Made by a program: the position numbers and the translations under genes
Shown: piece by piece, positions 35,908-46,341 of the stretch
How positions within the stretch are numbered: position 1 is the first letter of the stretch
How the letters are laid out: every line of letters starts with the position of its first letter
Source of the DNA: an uncultured Alphaproteobacteria bacterium
GTDB taxonomy: Bacteria; Pseudomonadota; Alphaproteobacteria; HIMB59
Reading direction: 5' to 3'
Assembly (NCBI GenBank): GCA_902599045.1
Contig: CACKEA010000003.1
Coordinates: forward strand, 1-64,000
Length of the DNA stretch: 64,000 bases
Notes under the pieces: model-generated
Database searches by the model: none
Told to the model about the DNA's origin: nothing
What the model saw: only the letters and a program-made list of their open reading frames with translations

Positions 35908-36882
35908 TTGAAATTTATCAATAATAATGAGGGTAATCTCTTTATAGATGAAAAAGTATTGAATGATCCTCTTGATAGCCAAATACAAATTGAAATTGAT
36001 TACGCTGGTATCAACAGAGCCGATATTCTTCAAAGAAAAGGTCACTACCCTCCACCAAAAGGTGAAAGTGAAATAATCGGTCTCGAATGCTCTGGTAAAG
36101 TTTCAAAATTAGGTAGGTTAGTAAAAAAATTTACCTTAGGAGACCAAGTATGTGCAATTCTAGCAGGTGGTGGTTATGCAGAATTTGTGAATGTTGATGA
36201 AAAACAAGTTATGCTCTTACCAAGCAATTTAAATTCCCTTGAGGCGGGAGGTTTGCCTGAAACGACACTCACTGTTTATGAAAATATTTTTAATGTATCG
36301 AACTTCCAAAAAGATGAAAGTATTCTAATACATGGGGGAAGCAGTGGTATAGGCACTACGGCTATTTCTATTCTTAAAAACTATACAAAAAATCTTTACG
36401 TAACTGCAGGCACAAATCAAAAGTGTAAGAGCTGTATAGAATTAGGAGCTACAGAAGCTATCAATTATAAAGATTTAGATTTTGAGGAGTATTTTAATGA
36501 GAAAAATTTAAAAGTTGATGTTATATTAGATATGGTCGGAGGAGAGTATCTAAAGAAAAATTTAAAAATTTTAAATTTTAAAGGAAGACTCACATACATA
36601 GCTGCCTTAGGTGGAATTAAAGGTGAAGCTAATCTCCTGCATATAATGAACAAACAACTAAAAATTTCTGGTTCAACATTGAGATCTAGAACTCCTTTAG
36701 AAAAAGGAATTATTGTCGATCAAGTGCAAAAAGAAATATGGCCCTTGATAGAGGATGGCAAATATAAGCCTACAATTTTTGAAACTTTTAAAATGCATGA
36801 GGTAAATAAAGCACATGAAGTTATGGAAAAGTCCGATCACATCGGAAAAATAGTATTAGATATAAAAGGAGAACAGGCATGA
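35908..36882 (+). CDS. qor: NADPH:quinone reductase / zinc-free medium-chain dehydrogenase
   Basis: 324 residues from a TTG chosen because AGAGGA lies eight bases upstream and the protein then begins like the family; in-frame GTG (35785) and ATG (35878) further upstream fall in the operator/promoter region. Seen: GroES-like half with [19 protein letters not shown], and Rossmann half with [13 protein letters not shown] (NADPH loop, G-x-S-G-I-G). No zinc-ligand cysteines, as for quinone oxidoreductases of the PIG3/QOR type. It shares four bases (ATGA) with sucC, so they are one operon. Substrate unknown. Confidence 0.85.
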   Translation: MKFINNNEGNLFIDEKVLNDPLDSQIQIEIDYAGINRADILQRKGHYPPPKGESEIIGLECSGKVSKLGRLVKKFTLGDQVCAILAGGGYAEFVNVDEKQVMLLPSNLNSLEAGGLPETTLTVYENIFNVSNFQKDESILIHGGSSGIGTTAISILKNYTKNLYVTAGTNQKCKSCIELGATEAINYKDLDFEEYFNEKNLKVDVILDMVGGEYLKKNLKILNFKGRLTYIAALGGIKGEANLLHIMNKQLKISGSTLRSRTPLEKGIIVDQVQKEIWPLIEDGKYKPTIFETFKMHEVNKAHEVMEKSDHIGKIVLDIKGEQA

Positions 36883-38066
36883 ATCTGCACGAATACCAAG
36901 CGAAAATTTTATTGAAAAATAATAATGTAAGAGTTTTAAATGGATATCCAGTTTTGGATGATAGCGATATAGATACTGCTGTAGACTCTATCCAAACACC
37001 GGTAATGGTGGTGAAATCTCAAATTCATGCCGGAGGAAGAGGTGCGGGTAAGTTTAAAGATAGTGGTGATGAAAAAGGTGGAGTTAGAGTTTGTTTTTCT
37101 AAGGATGAGGCTAAAGATAATGCTAAAAAAATGTTTGGTAAAACTCTCGTAACAAAACAAACCGGTCCAAGCGGAAAGCAAGTAAATCGTCTTTATATTG
37201 AAGAGGGTTGTGATATTAAAAAAGAGTATTACTTAAGTATGCTTGTAGATCGAGCTACATCCTCAATTTCAATAATAGCTTCTACCGAAGGTGGTATGGA
37301 AATTGAAGAGGTAGCTGAGATGGAGCCTGAAAAAATCATTACAGTTAATATACCCGGAGATAGTGTGATTGATCAAAATAGTTTAGATAAATTAATTAAG
37401 GGCTTAAAAATAGATCAAAATCTTTCAACAGACTTCTGTGATCAAATTCAAAAAATATATAATAGCTTTTTATCAGCAGATGCTTCTCTAGTCGAGGTTA
37501 ATCCATTTGTTTTAACTGGCGAAGATAATTTTTTAGCTTTAGATGCAAAAGTATCCATAGACGATAATGCACTTTATAAACACAAAGATGTTGCGTCTAT
37601 GAGAGATGAAACTGAAGAAGATCCAGCTGAAATCGAAGCATCAAAACACGAACTTAACTATGTAAAATTAGATGGTCAAATTGGTTGCATGGTTAATGGA
37701 GCAGGATTAGCAATGGGCACAATGGACATTATTAAATTACATGGTGGTAGTCCTGCAAATTTCTTAGATGTTGGAGGTGGAGCTACAAAAGAAAGAGTAG
37801 CAAAAGCATTCTCTATTATTCTGCAGGATCCAAATGTGAAAGCAATTTTAGTAAATATTTTTGGTGGTATCATGAAATGTGACATCATTGCTGAGGGTGT
37901 TGTAGCTGCAGCTAAAGAGCTGTCTATAGAGGTTCCATTGGTAGTAAGATTAGAAGGAACCAATGTTGACCTAGGAAAAGAAATTTTAAATAAATCTGGG
38001 CTCTCAATCATATCTGCTGATAATTTAGATGATGCAGCTCAAAAAGCAGTTAAGGCTTTGAATTAA
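36879..38066 (+). CDS. sucC: Succinyl-CoA synthetase, beta subunit
   Basis: 395 residues. ATP-grasp domain (about 1-235) opening MNLHEYQAK with [14 protein letters not shown]-terminal CoA-ligase domain with [13 protein letters not shown] and [13 protein letters not shown], where the phosphohistidine loop of the alpha subunit docks, and IFGGIMKCD. It makes (or uses) succinyl-CoA with ADP/GDP in the TCA cycle. Standard length. It is unusual that the leader gene is qor rather than mdh; sucA/sucB do not follow. Confidence 0.96.
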   Translation: MNLHEYQAKILLKNNNVRVLNGYPVLDDSDIDTAVDSIQTPVMVVKSQIHAGGRGAGKFKDSGDEKGGVRVCFSKDEAKDNAKKMFGKTLVTKQTGPSGKQVNRLYIEEGCDIKKEYYLSMLVDRATSSISIIASTEGGMEIEEVAEMEPEKIITVNIPGDSVIDQNSLDKLIKGLKIDQNLSTDFCDQIQKIYNSFLSADASLVEVNPFVLTGEDNFLALDAKVSIDDNALYKHKDVASMRDETEEDPAEIEASKHELNYVKLDGQIGCMVNGAGLAMGTMDIIKLHGGSPANFLDVGGGATKERVAKAFSIILQDPNVKAILVNIFGGIMKCDIIAEGVVAAAKELSIEVPLVVRLEGTNVDLGKEILNKSGLSIISADNLDDAAQKAVKALN

Positions 38067-38076
38067 AGGAGAGATC

Positions 38077-38949
38077 ATGTCAGTATTAATAGATAAAAAT
38101 ACTAAAGTTATTTGCCAAGGATTTACAGGCTCGCAAGGAACTTTCCACTCAGAACAAGCAATTAAATACGGAACCCTGATGGTCGGTGGAGTGACCCCAA
38201 AGAAAGGCGGTCAAGAACACTTAGGTCTTCCAGTATTCAACAGTGTCATGGAGGCTAAAGAAAGCACTGAAGCAAATGCAACTGTGATATATGTTCCACC
38301 TCCCTTTGCTGCAGGTGCTATTATTGAAGCTATTGATGCTGATATGGAGTTAATTGTTTGTATAACTGAGGGTGTCCCAGTACTCGATATGATGCAGGTA
38401 AAAAGAAAATTAGAAAAATCGAAATCGCGTTTAATTGGTCCAAACTGTCCAGGAATAATTACACCAGATGAATGTAAAATAGGTATTATGCCTGGCCATA
38501 TTCATCAAAAAGGAAAAATAGGCATTGTTAGTAGATCTGGGACTCTTACTTATGAAGCAGTCGCTCAAACATCTGCAGTAGGTCTAGGACAATCAACTTG
38601 TATTGGTATTGGTGGAGATCCAATTAACGGTACAAACTTTATAGACTGTCTTGATCTATTTTTAAAAGACCCTGAAACTGAGGCTATTATTATGATAGGA
38701 GAAATTGGTGGTGCTGCTGAAGAAGAGGCCGCAGAGTTTATAAAAAAATCTGAAATTAAAAAACCAGTTGCATCTTTTATAGCTGGTGCAAGCGCTCCTG
38801 CTGGAAAAAGAATGGGTCATGCTGGCGCCATTATATCCGGAGGAAAAGGTACTGCTGAGTCAAAGTTTAGTGCTTTAGAGGAGGCAGGAGTTCATATCTC
38901 AAAATCACCAGCAAAATTAGGCGAAACAATTAAAGAGGCACTAAGTTAA
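38077..38949 (+). CDS. sucD: Succinyl-CoA synthetase, alpha subunit
   Basis: 290 residues. CoA-binding Rossmann domain ([16 protein letters not shown] near the front), [11 protein letters not shown] in the middle, and the phosphorylated histidine in [11 protein letters not shown] (about residue 248). An AAAGGAGA site precedes the ATG. It follows sucC by ten bases and forms the heterotetramer with it. The stop overlaps the convergent panE-like gene by four bases. Confidence 0.96.
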   Translation: MSVLIDKNTKVICQGFTGSQGTFHSEQAIKYGTLMVGGVTPKKGGQEHLGLPVFNSVMEAKESTEANATVIYVPPPFAAGAIIEAIDADMELIVCITEGVPVLDMMQVKRKLEKSKSRLIGPNCPGIITPDECKIGIMPGHIHQKGKIGIVSRSGTLTYEAVAQTSAVGLGQSTCIGIGGDPINGTNFIDCLDLFLKDPETEAIIMIGEIGGAAEEEAAEFIKKSEIKKPVASFIAGASAPAGKRMGHAGAIISGGKGTAESKFSALEEAGVHISKSPAKLGETIKEALS

Positions 38950-39923
38950 TATAATTTAGCCTCTTTTGCTCTAAGTTTTGTTAAAGCGAGCACTGTATCA
39001 ATTGTTGGTGTTGGAATATTTGTAATTCTTCCAAGTTCTTGAACTGAAGAAATTAGAGCATCAATTTCCATTGGTCTATCACGTTCTAAATCTTGAAGCA
39101 TTGATGTTTTATGCTCACCCACTGCTTTAGCAGCATCTATTCTTCTTTCCACGTCAAAAGGTTTGTCAATTCCTAAACTTTGAGAAATGGCATGTGCTTC
39201 ATTCATCATATTTTTTACAACATCCCTAACTTCATGGTTGCTACAAATTTTTACAAGAGTAGATGTAGTAAGTGCACTGATAGGGTTAAGAGACAAGTTA
39301 CCAAAAAGCTTTAGCCATATGTCTCCCTTAATATTTGGTCTAACTGGTGCTTGAAAGCCAGCTTTTTCTAATGTCTCAGAAAGATTTTTAATTCTATCTG
39401 TTTCCTCGCCGTTAATTTCTCCTAATTGAAACTTGTCACCCTCTAGGTGTTGAATTACACCTGGTTTAATAACCTCTGAGGCTGGATTGACAATACAACC
39501 AATAATTTTTTGAGGACCTATTCGAGACCATTGACTTCCATCTGGATCAACTGAGGTAACTTTTTTATTTTTGAAGTCAGGATTACTATGATTATAAAAG
39601 TACCACCACGGAATACCATTTACTCCCCAGACAAATGACGTATCTTCATTCATAAGTACTTCAAAAGCATCAAGACAACCTGGCACAGAATGTGCTTTTA
39701 GAGTCACAAAAATATAATCTTGCTTTCCTGCTTTCTCTGCTGTGTCAACGCACTTAGGATAAACCACAAGTTCTTTACCATCTTTTCTTAATCTTAATCC
39801 ATCTTGTCTAATAGCTTCATAGTGAGGGCCCCTTGCAATCAAAGTGACATCAGCACCAATTTCAGTTAATTTAGCTCCAAGGTAACCACCTATTGCACCA
39901 GCACCGTAAATACAAATTTTCAT
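38946..39923 (-). CDS. 2-Dehydropantoate 2-reductase family (PanE/ApbA) protein
   Basis: 325 residues. N-terminal NADPH motif [13 protein letters not shown] and LIARG; catalytic lysine in [18 protein letters not shown] and the C-terminal [12 protein letters not shown], all typical of ketopantoate reductases. The family also contains other 2-ketoacid reductases, so pantothenate synthesis is likely but not certain. It starts one base after the aminotransferase stop in the same direction, suggesting shared control; a role in 2-ketoacid/glyoxylate-type chemistry with that enzyme is possible. Confidence 0.8.
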   Translation of the reverse strand: MKICIYGAGAIGGYLGAKLTEIGADVTLIARGPHYEAIRQDGLRLRKDGKELVVYPKCVDTAEKAGKQDYIFVTLKAHSVPGCLDAFEVLMNEDTSFVWGVNGIPWWYFYNHSNPDFKNKKVTSVDPDGSQWSRIGPQKIIGCIVNPASEVIKPGVIQHLEGDKFQLGEINGEETDRIKNLSETLEKAGFQAPVRPNIKGDIWLKLFGNLSLNPISALTTSTLVKICSNHEVRDVVKNMMNEAHAISQSLGIDKPFDVERRIDAAKAVGEHKTSMLQDLERDRPMEIDALISSVQELGRITNIPTPTIDTVLALTKLRAKEAKLY

Positions 39924-41084
39924 TTAGACTTTTAAATGTTTGATTGCTGCGGCTACTCCACTTCCAAGTTCAAACTTTATTCCTACATCATACATTGCTA
40001 ATTCGGCTGTTGAAATCGCTCCAAGCATCATAGTGCTATTTAAATCACCAAGGTGACCTATTCTAAATAACTTTCCAGCAACTTTATTCAATCCACCGCC
40101 AAAGGAAGTGTTATATTTATTGTAAGCTGTTTTAACAACGTCTGTGGAGTCAATTCCCTCTGGAACCATGATAGCTGTAACAGTATTAGAGTATAAAGAT
40201 GGATCTTTTGCACAAAGTTTAAGTCCCCAAGCATTAGAGGCTTTTTGAACTGCTTCAGCTAAAAACTTATGACGTGAATATATGTTATCAAGTCCCTCTT
40301 CCATCATCATATCAAGAGCCTCACGTAGACCTCTTAATAATGGCATTGGGTTAGTATAAGGCCAGTAACCTGTTTCATTAATTTTTAACATATCTTGATA
40401 ATCGTAATAGGCTCTGGGTAAATTTGCAGTTTTAGCAATTTCAAGTGCCTTCTGACTAACGCACGAAATAGCAAGACCTGCGGGTAACATAAAACCTTTT
40501 TGAGATCCAGAGACTGCAACATCAACGCCCCATGCATCCATTTCAAATTTTATTGAACCTATAGAGCTTACCCCATCAACAAATAATAAAGCTGGATGGT
40601 TAAGATTGTTTAAAAGTTCTCTAGTGGCTTTAACATCATTCGTTACTCCAGTAGAGGTTTCGTTTTGGGTAACAAGTACAGCTTTTATCTTATGTTCTTT
40701 ATCAGCTGATAAAATCTTTTCAAATTCTTCATGAGGTGTTCCTGAACCCCATTCACAATCTACTTCTTCAACATCAATGTGAAGTTTTTTACACATTTCA
40801 ATCCAAAGGTGAGAAAAATGTCCAAATCTTCCAGATAAAACTTTATCTCCTTTGCTTAATAAATTGGTAAGTGCTGCTTCCCATCCACTGGAGCCTGTAC
40901 CTGGAAATATAATAGGTTGACCTGAGGTTGTTTCAAAAACTTTTTTTAAATCGTTTATTAGTGGATGCCAAAATTTATCCATCCCTGGTGCACGGTGGTC
41001 CTCATTTGAAATATCCATTGCCTGTCTTACTCTATCAGGCATATTGGTTGGCCCTGGAACGAAAAGTGAAATTTTACCTGGCAT
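39924..41084 (-). CDS. Class V aminotransferase (serine/alanine/aspartate-glyoxylate type)
   Basis: 386-residue PLP enzyme. Seen: FVPGPTNMPDRVRQAM, GSSGWEAAL, NETSTGV, VDGVSSIGS and the PLP lysine in VSGSQKGFMLPAGLA; the C-terminus FRIGHLGDLN is typical of serine-glyoxylate aminotransferase and also of the aspartate-glyoxylate enzyme of the beta-hydroxyaspartate cycle. Either would transfer an amino group to glyoxylate to give glycine. No other hydroxyaspartate-cycle genes are seen here, so serine-glyoxylate is the simpler reading. First gene of a two-gene unit. Confidence 0.85.
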   Translation of the reverse strand: MPGKISLFVPGPTNMPDRVRQAMDISNEDHRAPGMDKFWHPLINDLKKVFETTSGQPIIFPGTGSSGWEAALTNLLSKGDKVLSGRFGHFSHLWIEMCKKLHIDVEEVDCEWGSGTPHEEFEKILSADKEHKIKAVLVTQNETSTGVTNDVKATRELLNNLNHPALLFVDGVSSIGSIKFEMDAWGVDVAVSGSQKGFMLPAGLAISCVSQKALEIAKTANLPRAYYDYQDMLKINETGYWPYTNPMPLLRGLREALDMMMEEGLDNIYSRHKFLAEAVQKASNAWGLKLCAKDPSLYSNTVTAIMVPEGIDSTDVVKTAYNKYNTSFGGGLNKVAGKLFRIGHLGDLNSTMMLGAISTAELAMYDVGIKFELGSGVAAAIKHLKV

Positions 41085-41183
41085 AATTTAGTCTATATCC
41101 TTTCTATTTAAATAATGACTTTATGGATTGCTTTACAAATATTAATTTAGCAATTTCACTAAGTGAAATAAAAGTCAATATTT

Positions 41184-41258
41184 TGGCATCTCCTACGGGA
41201 ATCGAACCCGTGTCTTCACCGTGAAAGGGTGATGTCCTAACCGCTAGACGAAGGAGAC
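41184..41258 (-). tRNA. tRNA-Glu (anticodon TTC)
   Basis: On the minus strand the molecule starts GTCTCCTTCG, folds with a seven-base acceptor stem (GTCTCCT with AGGAGAT, one G-T pair), a D arm TCGTCTAGCGGTTAGGA, anticodon loop CTTTCAC (anticodon TTC) closed by ACCC/GGTG-type pairs, T arm ACGGGTTCGATTCCCGT, discriminator G and an encoded CCA. Everything needed is present. It lies between the aminotransferase and recJ. Confidence 0.97.
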
Positions 41259-41305
41259 ATCGATCTTTAAAACAAACAAAATAGCTAGATTTAATAAAAA
41301 ATCAA

Positions 41306-43024
41306 TCAATGAATATCTTCAAGGTGTATTATAATTTTATCGCTATACGGATCTTTTTTAACCTTAAAATAACAATTAAACTCAGATCGATTTGCTAAAT
41401 AATTTTTAAGATCTGTTGATGAAACATCAAAAAACATTCCTTCACATGAAAAGCCAAGGTTATCAGATACCTTTAATTTTGCATGCTTATCTTTAAAGAT
41501 TTTTAAAATATCAATTTTAGCTTTTTCAATTTTGAAAATTGGTTCCGCATTTTGTTGACCAAAAGGGCTTAAATATTCTAGGTCTTTTAAAAGATTGTCA
41601 TTAATCACATTCACATCAATTAGAGAGTCATAAGACTTTTCGTTTAAAATTTCTATATCCTTTGTCTGATCAATTAAAAAACTTTTAAAAGTATCAACAT
41701 TTTCTTTTTTTAATGTAAATCCACAAGCTTTGTGATGACCGCCTCCTTTTACTAAAATACCTTGTTGTGTTGCTTGCATCATTAATAGTCCAATATTTTT
41801 TTCACCCTGAGATCTACCAGAACCAACTACTAAATCATTAGACTGCGTCATTACAAATGACGGTCGATTATTTATACGCATAAGCCTTCCAGCTATAATC
41901 CCTACTACCCCAATATGCCATTTTTCATCATAAAAAAAATTTATATTAACATTATTGTTATGATCTAAATCTATCTCTTTTACGATTTTAGTCTGGATTT
42001 TTTGTCTATTTTGGTTGTGAGACTCAATAATTTGTGCAACTTGAATAGCTTGGTGTATGTTTTCAGATGCTAAGAGGTTATAGGCCAGTAAAGACTCCCC
42101 CATTCTTCCCCCTGCGTTAATCCTAGGCCCAATAATATATCCAAGATGATACTCAGATATTTTCTGTTTAATCTTTGTTAGATTTATTAGAGTTTGAATA
42201 CCTTTATTTTTATTTTCTGAATTAATTATCCTCAATCCTTGCTTAACAAATGATCGATTTATATTATTTAGAGGAACTAAATCACAAATTGTAGCTAGTG
42301 AAACAAGATCAAGGTACTGCAATATATCTTTTTTTTGAAAAATATCTTCTTGATTTAGAAAAACCAGAACTAGGAATGATAATGCTGTGGCACATAAATC
42401 GTCAAGATTAGACTTATCCTCTGGAGTTTTAGGATTTATAACAACAGTTTCATTAAAGTAACTTTCACATTCGTGGTGGTCTATTACAAGGAGATTTGCA
42501 CCTTGTTTATGAATATATTTTTGTTCATCAATATTGTTACTCCCACAATCTAAAACTAAAATATTAGAACTGAATTCTAGTAATTTATCGCAGGCTGGGG
42601 TACTTAATCCATATCCCTCATTCAATCTATTCGGAATATAAACAAACACCTCAATACCAAATTGAGTAAGATATTTTTTAAAAATAGCAGCAGCACAAGC
42701 TCCATCTACATCATAATCTGAAAAAATAGAAATTTTCTTATCATTATTAATATTTTCAAAAAAAGGAATTGTCTTTTTTAAATTAGATAGTTTTAAGATT
42801 TCATTTACTGAAATATTCTCTTTTAACTTTGAATTTAAAAAATGAGATATTTTTTTTATATTACGGTTAATTAATAATTTTGATAAATTTATAGATATAT
42901 TATTTTTTTGAGCAACTTCAAAAGCTGTATCTTCATTTAAATCTAAATTTGATGGTCTCCAAACCGTACCGTTAAAGGTCTTTTCAGTAGTCAAGTTGCT
43001 TGATGTCGAAATTATGTTTTCCAT
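41306..43024 (-). CDS. recJ: Single-stranded-DNA-specific exonuclease RecJ
   Basis: 572 residues from ATG 43024 (a TTG one codon earlier is also possible). DHH domain with DYDVDGACAAAIF and VIDHHE (metal ligands), DHHA1 domain with GPRINAGGRMGES and VVGSGRSQGEKN and GGGHHKACGF, then an OB-like end. It degrades ssDNA 5' to 3' in recombination and mismatch repair. The start overlaps glpX by about 41 bases; a start at a later TTG near the glpX stop is possible and would match the shorter N-termini of relatives. Confidence 0.92.
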   Translation of the reverse strand: MENIISTSSNLTTEKTFNGTVWRPSNLDLNEDTAFEVAQKNNISINLSKLLINRNIKKISHFLNSKLKENISVNEILKLSNLKKTIPFFENINNDKKISIFSDYDVDGACAAAIFKKYLTQFGIEVFVYIPNRLNEGYGLSTPACDKLLEFSSNILVLDCGSNNIDEQKYIHKQGANLLVIDHHECESYFNETVVINPKTPEDKSNLDDLCATALSFLVLVFLNQEDIFQKKDILQYLDLVSLATICDLVPLNNINRSFVKQGLRIINSENKNKGIQTLINLTKIKQKISEYHLGYIIGPRINAGGRMGESLLAYNLLASENIHQAIQVAQIIESHNQNRQKIQTKIVKEIDLDHNNNVNINFFYDEKWHIGVVGIIAGRLMRINNRPSFVMTQSNDLVVGSGRSQGEKNIGLLMMQATQQGILVKGGGHHKACGFTLKKENVDTFKSFLIDQTKDIEILNEKSYDSLIDVNVINDNLLKDLEYLSPFGQQNAEPIFKIEKAKIDILKIFKDKHAKLKVSDNLGFSCEGMFFDVSSTDLKNYLANRSEFNCYFKVKKDPYSDKIIIHLEDIH

Positions 43025-43937
43025 CAATTTGTCTGATAGTTCCTGTTTTAGAACGCATCACAATAGAGTGTGTTTCTGCAAATTTTTTATTGATGTTTAT
43101 ACCTCGAAGCATGGTTCCATCAGTTACGCCTGTGGCTGAAAACATTACATCTCCAGTAGCTAGATCATTAAGTTTATAAATCTTATCTAAATTTTCTATA
43201 CCTGTTTTTCTTGCTCTCTCTATTTCTTGATCATTGTAAAATATTAGCTGGCCCTCTAAATAACCACCTACACATTGCAAAGCGGCAGCAGCTAGTACTC
43301 CCTCTGGTGCGCCACCTATACCGTAATACATATCAATGTTACTATTATCTATAGCTGAGGAAATTACTGCACTAACATCTCCATCTCCAATTATTTTAAT
43401 TCTCGCACCTGCAGATCTTATAGTTTCAATATCCTCTTGATGTCTTTCACGGTCGAGAATGCATATTACTAAATCTTCAGTATTAATATTTTTATATTTT
43501 GCAAGCTCTTTAATATTTGATTTTAGATCTTGGCTTAAAGATATAATACTATCATTGTCGACCTTGGCTGAAATTTTTCTCATATATACATCAGGAGCAT
43601 TTAAAAAGCCCCCCTCTTGTGCTAGCGCAATGACTGCCATGGCATTTTCACCACCTTTTGCTGTTATTGTCGTTCCCTCTAAAGGATCAAGTGCAATATC
43701 AACATTTGGTCCACCTTGACCAACTTTTTCACCAATATATAGCATGGGAGCTTCATCTCTTTCACCTTCACCTATTACAACTGTACCTGATATTGTTAGA
43801 GAGTTTAGGCACTTTCGCATTGCATCAACAGCGGCTTGATCGGCTGCTTTTTCATTTCCTCTTCCTATATGTTTGGATGCAGCTAATGCTGCAAATTCAG
43901 AAACCCTGACCAACTCGATAGCAAGATTTCTATCCAA
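42984..43937 (-). CDS. glpX: Class II fructose-1,6-bisphosphatase
   Basis: 317 residues, Mg-dependent phosphatase of gluconeogenesis. Seen: MDRNLAIELVRVSEFAAL opening, VIGEGERDEAPML (metal and substrate site), DPLEGTT and YGIGGAPEGVLAAAALQ. It starts with TTG inside the hom stop region, with a GAGGAAAA ribosome site; MDRNLA is the conserved N-terminus, so this start is firm. Operon hom-glpX-recJ is common in alphaproteobacteria. Confidence 0.95.
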   Translation of the reverse strand: MDRNLAIELVRVSEFAALAASKHIGRGNEKAADQAAVDAMRKCLNSLTISGTVVIGEGERDEAPMLYIGEKVGQGGPNVDIALDPLEGTTITAKGGENAMAVIALAQEGGFLNAPDVYMRKISAKVDNDSIISLSQDLKSNIKELAKYKNINTEDLVICILDRERHQEDIETIRSAGARIKIIGDGDVSAVISSAIDNSNIDMYYGIGGAPEGVLAAAALQCVGGYLEGQLIFYNDQEIERARKTGIENLDKIYKLNDLATGDVMFSATGVTDGTMLRGININKKFAETHSIVMRSKTGTIRQIDGKHNFDIKQLDY

Positions 43938-45216
43938 TATTTTCCTCTATTCTGATTACAGAAATTTCATTTTTAAGGAAATTAGTTTTCTTTAAATTAT
44001 CAACTACTTGCGTGATATTTTTTAAACCAACTGGATCAGATATAATAATAATAGGTACGACTTTCTCATTTGAAGTATTTAATTGAATTATAGATTTTAT
44101 AGAAATTGATTTTTGTGAAAATAATTGTGCTATCGATTTAAGAACACCTACTTTATTAAGTACAGACATTCTTAAATAGTATGGTCTAATTCTTTGAGAT
44201 TGACTAACAAACTTAGCTTTCAACATTCGTGAATATTTTTTTATAAACACACCTTTGTCTGGAGAATAATTAATAAATCTTTTAATATCAGAAATAATAG
44301 AAGTAGCTGTAGGATATCCACCTGCACCTTTTCCAACTAAGCTAGTCTTTAAAAAATTTTCTCCTTCAAAAGTAATTACATTCTCTTCAAAATTAGTTTT
44401 TGCTATTAAGCTAGAATCTGGAACGAAACAAGGTGCTACAGATGAGAAAAATTTATCTTTATTCCTCTCTGTTATAGAAACAAGTTTTAATTTATAACCA
44501 AGGTTAAGACCCTGTTCTAAATCAATGAGCTTAATATTTTCTATTCCATCATAGTGCATATCAGAAAATTTAAATTTTTTTCCAAAAGATATATTTGAGA
44601 GCAATACAAGCTTATGCATAGCGTCTCTACCAGACAAATCTGCACTTGAGTCCTGTTCTGCAAATCCATTTTTAATTGCCTGTTCTAATGTTTCTTTAAA
44701 ACTAATCTTATTTTCATACATTTTTGAAATTATATAATTGGTTGTGCCATTAAAAATTCCATAAATAGCATTAATTTTTGAGGGATAAATACTTTGTTGT
44801 GTTGTTTGCACTACTGGTACTGCGCCTAACACTGCAGCTTCAAATCCCAAAAATAAATTTTTCTTATCAAATCCCTCAAAAAATAAGTCTGACTTTTCAG
44901 CTAATTGTGCTTTATTTGCAGTAATGAGAGATATTTTATTTTTTAAGCAAAATTTATAAAGGTCATTAATATATTTCCCAGTACCTCCTATAGTTTCAAT
45001 TATTAGGTCAGGTTTAATTTGATTTAAGCTTTTAAAATCATTAATCCATCTGTATTTGCTAACATTGAAAATTCTTTTCTTTTTTTTGTTTTTTGCACCA
45101 ATAGCAACTATTTCACATTTCGTATTATCTAAAATATATGAATTTTTTTCTATTAACTTGACTACATGGGAGCCAACGACACCTAATCCTAAAATTGCTA
45201 TTCTAATTTTGTTCAT
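43930..45216 (-). CDS. hom: Homoserine dehydrogenase
   Basis: 428 residues. NAD(P)-binding domain with GLGVVGSHVVKLI, catalytic domain with YGIFNGTTNYIISKM (family signature), AEQDSSADLSGRDAMHK and the substrate lysine region, and a C-terminal ACT domain (about 345-425; SVLNKVGVLKSIAQLF) that usually gives threonine feedback inhibition. It makes homoserine for threonine and methionine. Overlaps the small lipoprotein gene by 14 bases and glpX by 8. Confidence 0.95.
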   Translation of the reverse strand: MNKIRIAILGLGVVGSHVVKLIEKNSYILDNTKCEIVAIGAKNKKKKRIFNVSKYRWINDFKSLNQIKPDLIIETIGGTGKYINDLYKFCLKNKISLITANKAQLAEKSDLFFEGFDKKNLFLGFEAAVLGAVPVVQTTQQSIYPSKINAIYGIFNGTTNYIISKMYENKISFKETLEQAIKNGFAEQDSSADLSGRDAMHKLVLLSNISFGKKFKFSDMHYDGIENIKLIDLEQGLNLGYKLKLVSITERNKDKFFSSVAPCFVPDSSLIAKTNFEENVITFEGENFLKTSLVGKGAGGYPTATSIISDIKRFINYSPDKGVFIKKYSRMLKAKFVSQSQRIRPYYLRMSVLNKVGVLKSIAQLFSQKSISIKSIIQLNTSNEKVVPIIIISDPVGLKNITQVVDNLKKTNFLKNEISVIRIEENIG

Positions 45217-45424
45217 TTTGAGATTTTAAAATTTGTTCTTTTCTAATACTACTCTTTTCGTTGAATTCCTCTAATTCTTTTTTCTTTTCAAGTAAATTTT
45301 TATCAAAGTTCTGAAAAGATCTTTCACAAGAAGTGGTAGTTATTAAAAGTAAAATGACAGAAAAAATAAATAAAAGATTATCTTTTAGAGAACTGAAAAC
45401 TTCGCCTAGCTTTTTGCCTACCAT
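45203..45424 (-). CDS. Small predicted lipoprotein
   Basis: 73 residues, family not recognised. Hydrophobic segment [17 protein letters not shown] ends in a possible lipobox cysteine (TTSC, weak compared with LAGC), then a charged, probably helical tail of about 40 residues rich in Lys and Glu. The ATG lies 47 bases inside the end of rpsI and the stop 14 bases inside hom, so it fills the space between them. Coding is supported by the good signal/lipobox layout and by exact fit between neighbours. It may anchor to the inner or outer membrane. Confidence 0.5.
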   Translation of the reverse strand: MVGKKLGEVFSSLKDNLLFIFSVILLLITTTSCERSFQNFDKNLLEKKKELEEFNEKSSIRKEQILKSQNEQN

Positions 45425-45767
45425 ACTTTTTACGTTCTACTGTTCTCGAGTCTCTTGTTAAGAAACCATTTTTTTTTAATATATCTTTAGTATTAGGGTC
45501 TATTTTTGTTAGAGATCTACTAATACCGTGTTTGATTGCACCAGCTTGACCAGAAAGACCGCCTCCAAGTACCGTTATTCTTAAATCTACAGAGTCTAAT
45601 TTTTTCGCTACTTCCAAAGGTTGGTTGATTATCATTCTTAGAGCTTTGTCTGGAAAATAATCATCAATTTTTTTTTTGTTAATTGTAATATTTCCTGTCC
45701 CGTTGGATATCCATACTTTCGCAATAGATTCTTTACGTCTGCCTGTGCTATAAACATGATCAGACAT
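45378..45767 (-). CDS. rpsI: Ribosomal protein uS9
   Basis: 129 residues from the ATG that shares eight bases (ATGTCTGA) with the rplM stop; a start three codons earlier is less likely. Seen: [14 protein letters not shown] at the N-terminus, [17 protein letters not shown] and the basic C-terminal tail ending QFSKR, whose last residues reach the decoding-site tRNA. Normal length. Operon rplM-rpsI as in nearly all bacteria. Confidence 0.97.
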   Translation of the reverse strand: MSDHVYSTGRRKESIAKVWISNGTGNITINKKKIDDYFPDKALRMIINQPLEVAKKLDSVDLRITVLGGGLSGQAGAIKHGISRSLTKIDPNTKDILKKNGFLTRDSRTVERKKYGRQKARRSFQFSKR

Positions 45768-46227
45768 TAAATTCATTCTTTCTGTTCATTGACTTAAAAT
45801 CTAATAATTTTGGATTTTGGGAGTCATGAGGATGATTAGCATCCTTGTATATTTTTAAATTATTTTTCATAAGGTCCCTAAATAAAGGTGAATTAGGAAG
45901 CATTCCTTTTATTGCTTTTTTTATAATATCATCAGATTTATTTTTTTCTTTTAGCTTCTCTGGGGTAATTTCTTTTATACCACCAGGATGGCCTGTATGT
46001 TTGTAATATTTTTTATCAGTAGTTTTATTACCTGAAAATCTTACTTTATCAGTATTAATAATAATCACGCCATCTCCAACTGGTAAGTTAGGAGAGTATT
46101 GAGGTTTATTTTTACCTTTGAGTATTAAGCTAACTCTAGAAGCAAGTCTGCCAACAGAAATATTAGTAGCATCTAATAGATGCCATTCTTTCTGGAACTC
46201 AGATTTTTTTAGAGTAGTTGTTTTCAC
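45760..46227 (-). CDS. rplM: Ribosomal protein uL13
   Basis: 155 residues. Seen: [32 protein letters not shown] and [14 protein letters not shown], all family hallmarks. GTG start; no AGGAGG-like site precedes it on its own strand. Normal length with a short C-terminal tail. First gene of rplM-rpsI. Confidence 0.97.
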   Translation of the reverse strand: MKTTTLKKSEFQKEWHLLDATNISVGRLASRVSLILKGKNKPQYSPNLPVGDGVIIINTDKVRFSGNKTTDKKYYKHTGHPGGIKEITPEKLKEKNKSDDIIKKAIKGMLPNSPLFRDLMKNNLKIYKDANHPHDSQNPKLLDFKSMNRKNEFNV

Positions 46228-46341
46228 GATAGGAGGAATATAAGTAAAATCATTAAAAAATCAAGGATTATAGATAAAGTTTTTGATATAAATCGAGATA
46301 CTATAGAGTTTTAATCATTATTTTCCTAATTTTAATGTGTT

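Noticed and set aside
43024-43027. Alternative TTG start one codon before the recJ ATG
   Set aside because: Possible, but the ATG follows immediately and gives the same protein within one residue.
46231-46239. AGGAGG on the plus strand before rplM
   Set aside because: It looks like a ribosome site but no plus-strand gene follows, and rplM is on the other strand where it reads CCTCCT.
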